From: Pedobacter foliorum
GTDB lineage: Bacteria; Bacteroidota; Bacteroidia; Sphingobacteriales; Sphingobacteriaceae
Assembly: GCF_013266735.1 (NCBI RefSeq)
Contig: NZ_JABSNU010000001.1
Span: 434,001 to 498,000, forward strand
Reading direction: 5' to 3'
DNA: 64,000 nt
Below the pieces are notes generated by a model. It did not search any database and was not told the origin of the DNA. It worked only from the letters and a program-made list of their open reading frames with translations. Position numbers and translations under genes: made by a program. Of the stretch, positions 52,468 through 59,884 are shown piece by piece. Position 1 is the first letter of the stretch; each line of letters begins with the position of its first letter.

Positions 52468-53442
52468 ATGAAAGCAGCAGTACTATTTGAAGGGGGAAAA
52501 ATACCCCAGTTTATCGATGGTTTTCCCGAACCGGTTGCCGGTAGTGAAGACCAGCTGATCATGTCCGTAAAAGCCACGGCCATTAAGCATTTGGACAAGT
52601 CCAGTGCAAAGGGTGAACATTATACTTCAACGGGAGCTATCCCTAGCGCAAAAGTACCTGGAGGCGATGGTGTAGGTTTGTTGCCCGATGGGACCAGGGT
52701 CTATGCGCTCGGGATTACGGGGATGCTGGCTGAAAAGGCAGTGGTGGAAAAAAGTAAAATGATAAAAGTCCCTAACGACCTCGATGATTCTATCGCCGCG
52801 GCCCTTCCAAATGCAGTGGCAGGTTCTGCCATGGCCCTGCGTTTCAGGGCAGAAATGAAAGGCGGCGAAACAATACTGATCAATGGCGCAACCGGCTTTA
52901 CGGGAAAAATCGCTGTTCAGATCGCCAAATTATATAGAGCTGGAAAAATCATCGTTACCGGGAGAAATGAACAGACTTTCCAATCTCTGCTGGCCCTAGG
53001 TGCCGACGAAATTGTGTCCATTGCGCAAGACGGGGAGAGTTTTGTAACCCAAATCAGAAACATTCATCAGCAAACACCCATTGACATTGTCCTGGACTAC
53101 CTATGGGGGGAAACCGCAGAACTGATCTTAGCAGCATTAAAGGGTAAGGGTGCCTTTACGCATAAAACACGTTTCATTGCTATCGGCTCTTTAACGGGGG
53201 ATAAGATCAGCCTTTCCTCACAAATGCTCAGAAGCGTTGATTTGCAGCTTTCAGGTTCTGGTTTGGGTAGCTGGAGCAAACCAGAAATGCAAATACTGAT
53301 GACTGAAATCATTCCGCAAATGTTCCAGTTGGCGGCAGCACATAAATTAAAAGTGGAGACGGTAAGTGTGGAGCTGAAAGACATTGAAAAAATTTGGGAT
53401 ACAGCACTTTCTGGCGGAAAAAGATTAGTGGTAACCATCTGA
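52468..53442 (+). CDS. Zinc-independent MDR alcohol dehydrogenase/quinone reductase-like protein
   Basis: A 324-residue medium-chain dehydrogenase/reductase. The N-terminal GroES-like domain contains VPGGDGVGLLPDG, and the Rossmann domain has ILINGATGFTGKIAVQIAKL, without the zinc-binding cysteines of true alcohol dehydrogenases. It is likely an NADPH-dependent quinone or enone reductase. TAATTTTG at 52441-52448 could be its own -7 element. It follows the TetX-like gene after 69 bases and may act on the same compounds. Confidence 0.85.
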   Translation: MKAAVLFEGGKIPQFIDGFPEPVAGSEDQLIMSVKATAIKHLDKSSAKGEHYTSTGAIPSAKVPGGDGVGLLPDGTRVYALGITGMLAEKAVVEKSKMIKVPNDLDDSIAAALPNAVAGSAMALRFRAEMKGGETILINGATGFTGKIAVQIAKLYRAGKIIVTGRNEQTFQSLLALGADEIVSIAQDGESFVTQIRNIHQQTPIDIVLDYLWGETAELILAALKGKGAFTHKTRFIAIGSLTGDKISLSSQMLRSVDLQLSGSGLGSWSKPEMQILMTEIIPQMFQLAAAHKLKVETVSVELKDIEKIWDTALSGGKRLVVTI

Positions 53443-53630
53443 GAAAGCAAACCATTACTATCTTCAGTATTCAGTAGGTTAAACTTCTGGTGGTCCCCAA
53501 AGCATCAAATTCAGCACCAAGCTACCTAGAGGAGTTAAGGTCCGCTTGTTTATAAAAAAAAATACATCCCTCAAATAATGCAATCTCTGTTCGGGGTTAT
53601 TCGATATACGGCTACTACTTTTTTGTTGTC

Positions 53631-53653
53631 GGTTCGATCCCAGTTGGGTCCAC
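53631..53653 (+). repeat. Cassette-boundary repeat 1 (partial, right half)
   Basis: GGTTCGA (53631-53637) followed by TCC and CAGTTGGGTCCAC (53641-53653) matches the right half of the boundary repeats at 55.0, 57.6, 59.3, 61.5 and 63.3 kb; the left half is unrelated sequence. This is what an outer junction between chromosome and first insert would look like. It is followed by the same AAGCCG...CGGCTT hairpin as several other copies. Confidence 0.6.
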
Positions 53654-53658
53654 AAAAT

Positions 53659-53693
53659 AAAAAGCCGTTTTTCGATAAGAAAAGCGGCTTTTT
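53659..53693 (+). terminator. Hairpin following boundary repeat 1
   Basis: AAAAAGCCG (53659-53667) and CGGCTTTTT (53685-53693) form a 9-bp stem ending in a T-run. It can also end the leftward gene that follows. Nearly the same hairpin occurs after repeats 3, 5 and 6. Confidence 0.75.
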
Positions 53694-53711
53694 ATTTGAT
53701 TTAACATTGAT

Positions 53712-54809
53712 TTATTTTAATTCATATTCAACTTCAATAGTTAATGTAGGTCTTTTAAACTCCTTGTCATCCAAAGCGCAGTATTTAATCGTTTTAGGTA
53801 ATGTAAATTCACCTATAGCAGCAAATTCAGCTTGATAAAGCACATCTGAAGTGGAATGTCCCTCACTAGAGTAGCTATGAATAATTAACTTGCCTAATAT
53901 TCTTTCAACTTGTTTGGTTGTCGGATTAATCGTCACATTGATGTCTTTGAGATAATGATTTATATTTTCGAGTTTACTGCTTACCTTAATTCGATTTTCA
54001 TTTTGGATACTGCTGTCCTGAGCGGAAAAGAAGGGAAAGGCCATTACCCAGATCAGTTCTTTACTGGTGGAAGATAAATAGAGATTTTCATCGCTTTCTA
54101 TTCTTGGATATTTGTTTTTCACATTGCCCAAAGAGTCATATTGAAGGACCGTAATCGTAAGTTTACGGCCTTTTACATGAGATAGACCAAATTTTTGGTA
54201 ATCAAATAAGGGTTCTATCTGTGCCATTTTTTTTGCCAGTAAATCGTCAGGGATAGAATTTTCAATATCCATTTTAATTAGATCTGTAATTCTATTTTTA
54301 AACGTTTCGTAAGGTTCAATCTTATCGAAATATCCCCAGATTTGAACGCCTTTTCCTATTGCTTGTTTACCCCTTTCAGATTGAAAAAGGACCATGTGTT
54401 CAAAGAATCTCCCGCCGAGATTAACTTTATCAATGCTTTTTTCTAAAGTTCCATCAGGTTTCAGTACGTTTAAATTGAAATAGTTCCTCTCTCGTAGCTT
54501 CTGAGGATTTCCGAATAGTTCGTAATTTTTTTGCACTTCTTTTTTCTTACTTATTTGAAAAATATATAAGCTATTGTGGAAGAGGTAATCTGAAAGAAGT
54601 TTATGTTTGATTTGATTTTCTTTGCCATCAAAATCGGGATACGTTTTGATCAGCTCAAGTAAAGGATCTTTGAAATAGACTTTTACATTATAGTTAGATA
54701 GTTTAAACTTGTCTACTTCTTTGAATTCTGTAAGGCTCTGACCGAAAGTATTTAAATTTAAAACGGCTATAAAAGCAATAGATAGGAAAAGAAAAAGAGA
54801 TTTTTTCAC
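53712..54809 (-). CDS. Exported protein of unknown function (cassette 1)
   Basis: There is no ATG at the start. GTG at 54809 gives a normal signal peptide (KKSLFLFLSIAFIAVLNLNTFGQ); TTG at 54836 would add nine residues. The product is about 365 residues, mixed alpha/beta, with no recognised domain; the C-terminus (RPTLTIEVEYELK) looks like a strand of a TonB/GLPGLI-like region, but not convincingly. It fills the first cassette alone and runs against the direction of most cassette genes. Function unknown. Confidence 0.65.
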   Translation of the reverse strand: MKKSLFLFLSIAFIAVLNLNTFGQSLTEFKEVDKFKLSNYNVKVYFKDPLLELIKTYPDFDGKENQIKHKLLSDYLFHNSLYIFQISKKKEVQKNYELFGNPQKLRERNYFNLNVLKPDGTLEKSIDKVNLGGRFFEHMVLFQSERGKQAIGKGVQIWGYFDKIEPYETFKNRITDLIKMDIENSIPDDLLAKKMAQIEPLFDYQKFGLSHVKGRKLTITVLQYDSLGNVKNKYPRIESDENLYLSSTSKELIWVMAFPFFSAQDSSIQNENRIKVSSKLENINHYLKDINVTINPTTKQVERILGKLIIHSYSSEGHSTSDVLYQAEFAAIGEFTLPKTIKYCALDDKEFKRPTLTIEVEYELK

Positions 54810-54836
54810 TGGAGCATTGTTTGAATATTTACTCAA

Positions 54837-55265
54837 ATCTTGATATTTAATTCTTATAAACCAAATTTAGTTTATAACTGGACATTTAATCAAAAATTGA
54901 CCACTGAATTATTTTGGTCGGAGATGTTAGTCCTCAAAAAATAGTTCAATTTATTTTAATAAATCAGCGATTAAACATAAATCAGACAGGAAATGGTTCG
55001 AGAAGCGCCCAGTTGGGTCCCCAGTATGTGTCAGGCTATTCTCTATAACGTCTGTTAGTTTTGTAGTATCAAATATTAGGACATGTTAAACTCAAGATGT
55101 TGCATCTAGTTATTATGTTTGAACTATGGCTGTTCAACAAAAGCAGAATACTTAAAATTAATTTTAATTGAAAATGGAGACTGATTTTTTCGATCCTTAC
55201 GAGATGAGATTGAACATTTGACAGCCAATTTTTGATATAAATGTGCATTTTTCCGACATTTGAAC
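54837..55265. other. Intergenic region holding boundary repeat 2
   Basis: About 430 bases between the cassette 1 and 2 genes. The left part is AT-rich upstream sequence of the exported-protein gene; 54961-55022 is boundary repeat 2. The remaining 240 bases before the AraC gene contain no gene that I can recognise and, unlike the other copies, no terminator hairpin after the repeat. Confidence 0.5.
54961..55022 (+). repeat. Cassette-boundary repeat 2
   Basis: The copy starts AAATCAGCGATTAAACATAA and continues through AAATGGTTCGAGAAGC and CCCAGTTGGGTCC. The same 60-base order occurs at 57554, 59225, 61466, 63263 and 63952. An open frame reading KSAIKHKSDRKWFEK runs through it, as in all other full copies. 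No hairpin follows here. Confidence 0.75.
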
Positions 55266-56141
55266 ATGGCCCTATTCTTAACCTTGGACAATGTCTATAA
55301 ACTGTACAACATTGATCCTTCAAAAAAGATGGAAGGGATAGTTGTTCTGCATCAACAGAACCACCCTGAAAAGGAGTATACAGAGCATAGTCGTCTATTT
55401 GATGGATTGCTGCTAGGCTTTATGATACAAGGTTCCATGAAAGCCCAAATACATTTTTTAGAATACGAAATTAACGCAGGCGACATCGCAGTTTTGCAAC
55501 CACAATTGATGATAGATACAAAATCACTGAGCAAAAATGCAGAAATAGTGACCATTGGCCTTTCGTTAGATTTTATTACGGCATTTCCAATCCTGCGTGA
55601 GTTTGTAATGAACAATCAAATTCGATGGCAACCTGTTGTCAGACTTCAACTTGAAGAAGTAACGCTAAAGAATAAACTGGTAGAACTTATACAAAACTTC
55701 TATCATAAAAGCCAGAGCCCCAGGAAAACTGAAATGCTGCGACATCTTGTTATTGCTTTAATGTATATGATTTCTGAAGCATATTCGGGTCTGACTGACA
55801 ATAACAGTTTAGTGAAGAACCGCACACATGAAATCATCGACGATTTCTACATATTGATTTCAAAGTATGCAACTCAGCAACGGAGTGTTAAATTTTATGC
55901 AGAAAAACTTCATTTGACCCCTCAGTATCTTTCTACTTTTCTGAAGCAAAAAACAGGAAAATCAGTTTTGCAATGGGTTGATCATGCCATGATATTGCAT
56001 GCTAAGACATTGCTCAAATCTTCTGGTTTATCAATCAAGCAAATCAGCAATGAGTTGCATTTTGGAGAAACAAGCCTATTCTGCAGGTTTTTTAAGAGAA
56101 TCACCGGAGTTTCGCCAGGGGTTTTTAGAAATGGGCAATAG
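55266..56141 (+). CDS. AraC-family transcriptional regulator (cassette 2)
   Basis: The ATG at 55266 gives 291 residues (a TTG two codons upstream is the alternative). The N-terminal sensing domain has a cupin-like segment (GFMIQGSMKAQIHFLEYEINAGDIAVLQPQ), and the C-terminal AraC domain has VKFYAEKLHLTPQYLSTFLKQKTGKSVLQWV and SIKQISNELHFGETSLFCRFFKRITG. It precedes a Tet-type MFS pump by 97 bases in the same direction, so it probably controls that pump. Confidence 0.88.
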   Translation: MALFLTLDNVYKLYNIDPSKKMEGIVVLHQQNHPEKEYTEHSRLFDGLLLGFMIQGSMKAQIHFLEYEINAGDIAVLQPQLMIDTKSLSKNAEIVTIGLSLDFITAFPILREFVMNNQIRWQPVVRLQLEEVTLKNKLVELIQNFYHKSQSPRKTEMLRHLVIALMYMISEAYSGLTDNNSLVKNRTHEIIDDFYILISKYATQQRSVKFYAEKLHLTPQYLSTFLKQKTGKSVLQWVDHAMILHAKTLLKSSGLSIKQISNELHFGETSLFCRFFKRITGVSPGVFRNGQ

Positions 56142-56238
56142 GCAACAATTGTGAGCAACCTTACAGTATCTTACAAATTGTATGTAACTACCATAAATGT
56201 GTGAAAAAACACGCTCAGGCGCTGTTTATTTTTACACC

Positions 56239-57459
56239 ATGAAAAATTCAACGAAAAAAGCAGCTATTGGATTCATATTTGTGACTTTGCTGATTGATAT
56301 TACTGGATGGGGAATCATACTTCCAGTGGTCCCAAAACTTATTAAAGAACTTATTCATAGTGATATTACTGAGGCTGCCAAATATGGTGGCTGGCTTGGT
56401 TTTGCCTATGCTTTTACACAATTTATATTTTCACCTGTGGTGGGGAACCTTAGTGACAAATATGGAAGACGCCCTATTATTTTAATTTCTCTTTTTGGAT
56501 TTGCCGTAGATTATATATTTCTTGCTTTTGCTCCGTCTATCGGTTGGCTATTCTTAGGAAGGGTCATTGCCGGATTGACGGGGGCTAGTATCTCAACTGC
56601 AAGTGCTTATATAGCTGATATTTCAACCGATAAGGATAGGGCAAAAAATTTTGGTATGATTGGAGCTGCTTTGGGGCTAGGATTCATTATAGGTCCAACC
56701 ATTGGAGGATTGCTAGGTCACTATGGGGCAAGAGTTCCATTCTATGCTGCAGCTGGGCTATGCATGTTAAATTTTCTTTACGGATATTTTATTCTTCCAG
56801 AAAGTTTAGATAAAGACAAACGTAGGGCATTTGATTGGAAACGTGCAAACCCAGTTGGATCTTTTAAATTCTTAAGAAAGCATCCTGAAATTTCAGGTTT
56901 GGTCATCGCCCTGACATTGATTTATATTGGTATTCATGCTGTACAGAGCAATTGGCATTTCTTTACCATGTATAAATTTGGTTGGACTGAGCGAATGGTC
57001 GGTCTCTCTCTTGGGGCGCTTGGATTATTGCTAGGATTGGTTCAGGGCATCTTAATAAGATGGACAACACCTAAGTTCGGAGAGCAGAAAAGCATTTATT
57101 ATGGGCTGATATGCTATGCTGTGGGATTGTTATTATTTGCATTTGCAAATCAAGGATGGATGATGTTTGTTTTCCTTATACCTTACAGTCTGGGTGGTAT
57201 CTGTGGCCCTGCACTGCAATCAGTAATTTCTAAAAATGTTCTACCTAATGAACAAGGCGAACTGCAAGGAGCCTTAACAGCCTTAGTGAGTGCAACTTCA
57301 ATCATAGCCCCACCTATCATGACAAACTTGTTTTATTACTTCACACATGATGAAGCGCCTGTCAAGTTTTCAGGAGCGCCATTTTTCCTTGCATCAGTTT
57401 TAATGGCTACTAGTGTAATTATTGTATACTCAGCCTTTCAACGAAAAGGCAAAAAATAA
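56239..57459 (+). CDS. Tet-type MFS efflux transporter (cassette 2)
   Basis: The start at ATG 56239 (MKNSTKKAAIGFIFVTLLID) fits TetA-type proteins; an in-frame ATG 14 codons upstream would add a polar extension. The 406 residues form 12 membrane segments, with the MFS motif A as GNLSDKYGRRPIIL in the loop after helix 2 and motif C-like GLGFIIGPTIGGLLG in helix 5. It resembles TCR/Tet proton-driven drug exporters. With the AraC regulator it makes an inducible efflux cassette; the drug is unknown. Note the TetX-like gene 4 kb upstream, outside the array. Confidence 0.85.
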   Translation: MKNSTKKAAIGFIFVTLLIDITGWGIILPVVPKLIKELIHSDITEAAKYGGWLGFAYAFTQFIFSPVVGNLSDKYGRRPIILISLFGFAVDYIFLAFAPSIGWLFLGRVIAGLTGASISTASAYIADISTDKDRAKNFGMIGAALGLGFIIGPTIGGLLGHYGARVPFYAAAGLCMLNFLYGYFILPESLDKDKRRAFDWKRANPVGSFKFLRKHPEISGLVIALTLIYIGIHAVQSNWHFFTMYKFGWTERMVGLSLGALGLLLGLVQGILIRWTTPKFGEQKSIYYGLICYAVGLLLFAFANQGWMMFVFLIPYSLGGICGPALQSVISKNVLPNEQGELQGALTALVSATSIIAPPIMTNLFYYFTHDEAPVKFSGAPFFLASVLMATSVIIVYSAFQRKGKK

Positions 57460-57553
57460 GTTGAAAATTAAAATCACTAACACCGTTTGTTTTTTATTAA
57501 TGGCTTATCTTAGCTTTGATTACTTATAAATAACCTAAGCAATTTTTTTACCT

Positions 57554-57616
57554 AAATCGGCTATTAAACCTAAATCAGATAGGAAATGGTTCGAGAAGCA
57601 CCCAGTTGGGTCCACA
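57554..57616 (+). repeat. Cassette-boundary repeat 3
   Basis: The copy runs from AAATCGGCTATTAAACC through AAATGGTTCGAGAAGC to ACCCAGTTGGGTCCACA. It matches the other full copies at almost all positions; differences such as aag/agg and gat/gac resemble coding changes. A hairpin follows 8 bases later. Confidence 0.8.
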
Positions 57617-57623
57617 GAACAAG

Positions 57624-57656
57624 AAAGCCGTTTTCGATAAGAAAAGCGGCTTTTTT
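57624..57656 (+). terminator. Hairpin following boundary repeat 3
   Basis: AAAGCCG (57624-57630) pairs with CGGCTTT (57647-57653) and is followed by further T residues; near-identical to the hairpin after repeat 1. Confidence 0.75.
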
Positions 57657-57751
57657 CATTCCTAAATACTGATTGTTGTCAGTAAGATTTCTTTGATTTT
57701 TACGAAAAACCTTAATGTATTCTTTAGGCTACTGAGAAAATAATTTGAATG

Positions 57752-57807
57752 ACACCCGATAGGGTATAACAAGCAACATTATAGTTAAAATATACCCTAT
57801 CGGGTAT
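57752..57807. promoter_or_regulatory. Two HipB-type operator palindromes without a hip gene
   Basis: ACACCCGATAGGGTAT (57752-57767) and ATACCCTATCGGGTAT (57792-57807) share the ATACCC-N4-GGGTAT design of the sites in front of hipB at 63.05-63.15 kb. No hipB-like gene is adjacent here; the methyltransferase operon starts 330 bases downstream. Confidence 0.6.
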
Positions 57808-58052
57808 AGTGTAGTATTGGAGATCTTATAAAATGTAACAAATACGTCCATTTAAAATATAAGAAATCAAAAAATGATCATTCTTAATTTCTACCTTTGT
57901 GATCTGTTATACTATATCTGACATATTATTCAAACTTTCGTAAGGAGATCCTCCTTAAGTTGAAGACCTAATACATTGGAACCGCCTGATTCTAAATGTA
58001 ACGGATAATATATACATCATTTTTTACCCAACAATTTTTAATAAAAAAAGAG

Positions 58053-58119
58053 ATTGATTATCAAATCAATTACTTTATCACTTTGCAAAATGATTAATAT
58101 CTCCTGCAATTTGATAAAG
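58053..58119 (+). promoter_or_regulatory. Inverted repeats in front of the methyltransferase operon
   Basis: ATTGATT / AATCAAT (58053-58059, 58064-58070) and CTTTATCA (58073-58080) with TGATAAAG (58112-58119) lie 17-85 bases before the start codon. They could bind the winged-helix protein encoded by the second gene of the operon. This is inference from position. Confidence 0.4.
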
Positions 58120-58135
58120 TTTAAAAATATTCAAG

Positions 58136-58969
58136 ATGAATAGTAAACAGTTAATAAGTAGAGATATAGAACTCTTTTATAATAAAGCATCCGAAGAAAC
58201 TAGACTGAACAAAGGTATGGGAGTGTTTGAATTTGAAAGAATTAAATCACTCGTCGAAAAATATGTTCCATCCACATTCTCTAAAATAATTGATGTTGGT
58301 GGAGGTACAGGTAAATATTCAGAATGGCTTGCCAAAAAGGGCCATGAGGTATACTTAATTGAACCAGTCCTTAAACATATTCAAATAGCTAAGGATAGAG
58401 CTAGTAAATTAAAAAACAAATATTTTGTTTATTTAGGAGAAGCCAGAAATTTAGACTTCCCAGATAATTTTGCAGATATCATAATTCTACACGGGCCGCT
58501 TTATCATCTTCAAAAAAAAGAAGATAGAGAAAAAGCGATTCGTGAAGCCAAACGAGTTGTAAAAAGAGACGGTATCATTTTGGGGTTTTCTATAAATTAT
58601 ACTGCATCAACTTTAGTTGGGCTTTTACAAGGACTAATTCATAAAGGTACTTTCTTTAATATGTGCAAAGAAGAACTCACAACAGGCATTCATAATCCTC
58701 CAAATGATTTTCCCTGGCTTCTAGCGGAAGCATATTATCATAAACCAAATGAGTTAAAAGATGAATTTGTGAAACAGGACTTGACGTATATAAATACCTA
58801 TGCAGTTGAAGGGATGGCATGGCTGGATAAAGATTACTTTTTGAATCTTTTGGATATGAAAAAGAGAAAGACCTTAATGGAACTTATTCAGATCACTGAA
58901 AACGATAGCTACCTTTTACCATTTAGCCCGCATATGATGATAGCGGTAAAAAAAACAATCAATTTATGA
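58136..58969 (+). CDS. Class I SAM-dependent methyltransferase (cassette 3)
   Basis: A 277-residue enzyme with the Rossmann SAM site: motif I IIDVGGGTGKYSEWLAKKG, acidic end of strand 2 in VYLIEP, motif II-like FADIIILHGPLYHL and motif III after KRDGIILGFS. It resembles small-molecule methyltransferases found in resistance and biosynthesis loci. The substrate is unknown. It overlaps the next gene by 4 bases (ATGA). Confidence 0.85.
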   Translation: MNSKQLISRDIELFYNKASEETRLNKGMGVFEFERIKSLVEKYVPSTFSKIIDVGGGTGKYSEWLAKKGHEVYLIEPVLKHIQIAKDRASKLKNKYFVYLGEARNLDFPDNFADIIILHGPLYHLQKKEDREKAIREAKRVVKRDGIILGFSINYTASTLVGLLQGLIHKGTFFNMCKEELTTGIHNPPNDFPWLLAEAYYHKPNELKDEFVKQDLTYINTYAVEGMAWLDKDYFLNLLDMKKRKTLMELIQITENDSYLLPFSPHMMIAVKKTINL

Positions 58970-59172
58970 GAAATAAAGATCAATATTTTAATGCTTTCAA
59001 GGAAAGTAATGGACGTTGTAACGAAATAGAGCTTGGAGAAAAACTTGGTCTAAATGAAAATACTACCAGGCAAATACTTACTCAACTTCTATCAGAATAT
59101 AAAATAGAATATGTTGAAAATGGACTTTGCGAGTATAGCGTAATGAAAACTGTTAAAGGAAAAATCAGATAA
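58966..59172 (+). CDS. Small winged helix-turn-helix protein (cassette 3)
   Basis: A 68-residue protein that is one winged helix: NEIELGEKLGLNENTTRQILTQLLSEYKIEYVENGLCEYSV, the recognition helix being in NENTTRQILTQL. It resembles small MarR/DtxR-type wHTH proteins. Translation is coupled to the methyltransferase by a 4-base overlap, so it is likely an autoregulator of the operon, and palindromes upstream of the methyltransferase could be its sites. Confidence 0.7.
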   Translation: MRNKDQYFNAFKESNGRCNEIELGEKLGLNENTTRQILTQLLSEYKIEYVENGLCEYSVMKTVKGKIR

Positions 59173-59224
59173 CCTAATCATTTAGTACTATAATCACCTT
59201 TAATTAGTTTCAAGTTTTTTAGCC

Positions 59225-59286
59225 AAATCTGCAATTAAACATAAATCAGCTAGGAAATGGTTCGAGAAGCACCCAGTTGGGTCCAC
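59225..59286 (+). repeat. Cassette-boundary repeat 4
   Basis: The copy reads AAATCTGCAATTAAACATAA, then AAATGGTTCGAGAAGC and ACCCAGTTGGGTCCAC, preceded by TTTTTTAGCC as in repeats 6 and 7. It is followed directly by a long hairpin that differs from the others. Confidence 0.8.
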
Positions 59287-59325
59287 AAAAAACCTCGGTA
59301 GTACAGAAAACTACTGAGGTTTTTT
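59287..59325 (+). terminator. Strong hairpin terminator following boundary repeat 4
   Basis: A 16-bp stem (59287-59302 with 59310-59325, one G-T pair, seven-base loop) ends in TTTTTT. Its sequence differs from the AAGCCG/CGGCTT hairpin of the other copies. Confidence 0.8.
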
Positions 59326-59884
59326 CCTTATAAGGTTCTCTAAAAATATGGGAGAAAAACTGATCAGATTATAGATGAGGTCTATAGTATCTATTAAAAA
59401 GATCAGATAAGCAGTAGCCAGGCAACAAAATCTGTTAAATAGAATCCTTTGTAAACAAACGGTACAGTTCAGTGATAATTTGCGGAACATTTGTGAAACA
59501 GGGGTCTGGGAACCGCTGAAAACTTAATGCCCTGATTGTCCTGGCCAGGATAATAAAGATATTGAAATCACATTTAATATGAAAGCAAAGGTTTGCTAAC
59601 TTTGATAATTTGCAGGAATCGATGAGTTAGCATTAAAAATTTGACATTTTGTGAGTATTTTCTCAAGTTAGCATTAAAAAATTGTCAAATAGCGTTGCGG
59701 TTTTGGGATTCAAATTAGGTTGCTTTTTGATGTAAAGTGTTTTCTGTTAATTAGACTTTAGGTTCTCAAATTTTTAATTAGCATTAGAAATTTGTATATT
59801 TAGCTATATTAGCATTAGATTTTTGACTTAAATGGCAGTTTGTCGTTAATTAGCATTAAATTTTTTGCAATAAACATTTTGACT
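59326..59884. other. Gene-free stretch before the Fic gene
   Basis: No gene is visible in 560 bases. The second half carries five direct copies of a TTAGCATTA element (listed separately). Nothing recognisable is in the first 300 bases. Confidence 0.5.
59627..59867 (+). repeat. Five direct TTAGCATTA(A/G)A-T-run repeats upstream of the Fic gene
   Basis: Copies start at 59627, 59668, 59778, 59809 and 59850, each TTAGCATTA followed by A/G-rich and then T-rich bases ending in G. All have the same orientation. The intervals are 41, 110, 31 and 41 bases, so neighbouring copies lie near whole helical turns. The last copy ends 17 bases before the Fic start codon. They may be operator sites for the winged-helix region at the start of the Fic protein. 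Confidence 0.75.

Larger units (their letters stand above)
57657..58135. other. Gene-free stretch with HipB-type operators
   Basis: No gene is visible in 480 bases. It holds two palindromes of the type found before hipB in this array (57752-57767 and 57792-57807) and, nearer the methyltransferase, two inverted pairs (58053-58070; 58073-58080 with 58112-58119). Bases 57737-57767 match 63079-63109 with one mismatch. A deleted hip-type cassette or shared regulation would explain this. Confidence 0.5.

Noticed and set aside
53600..53655. tRNA 3' end at the first boundary repeat (GGTTCGATCC ... TCCA)
   Set aside because: The GGTTCGA resembles a T-loop, but no paired T-stem and no matching 5' acceptor strand are present upstream.
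53578..53835. 85-residue plus-strand frame at the first boundary repeat
   Set aside because: It consists of the repeat, the terminator hairpin and the antisense of the cassette 1 gene; there is no independent coding signal.
59627..59867. CRISPR array upstream of the Fic gene
   Set aside because: The repeat unit is only about 17 bases, spacing is irregular, and no cas gene is present; operator-like direct repeats fit better.
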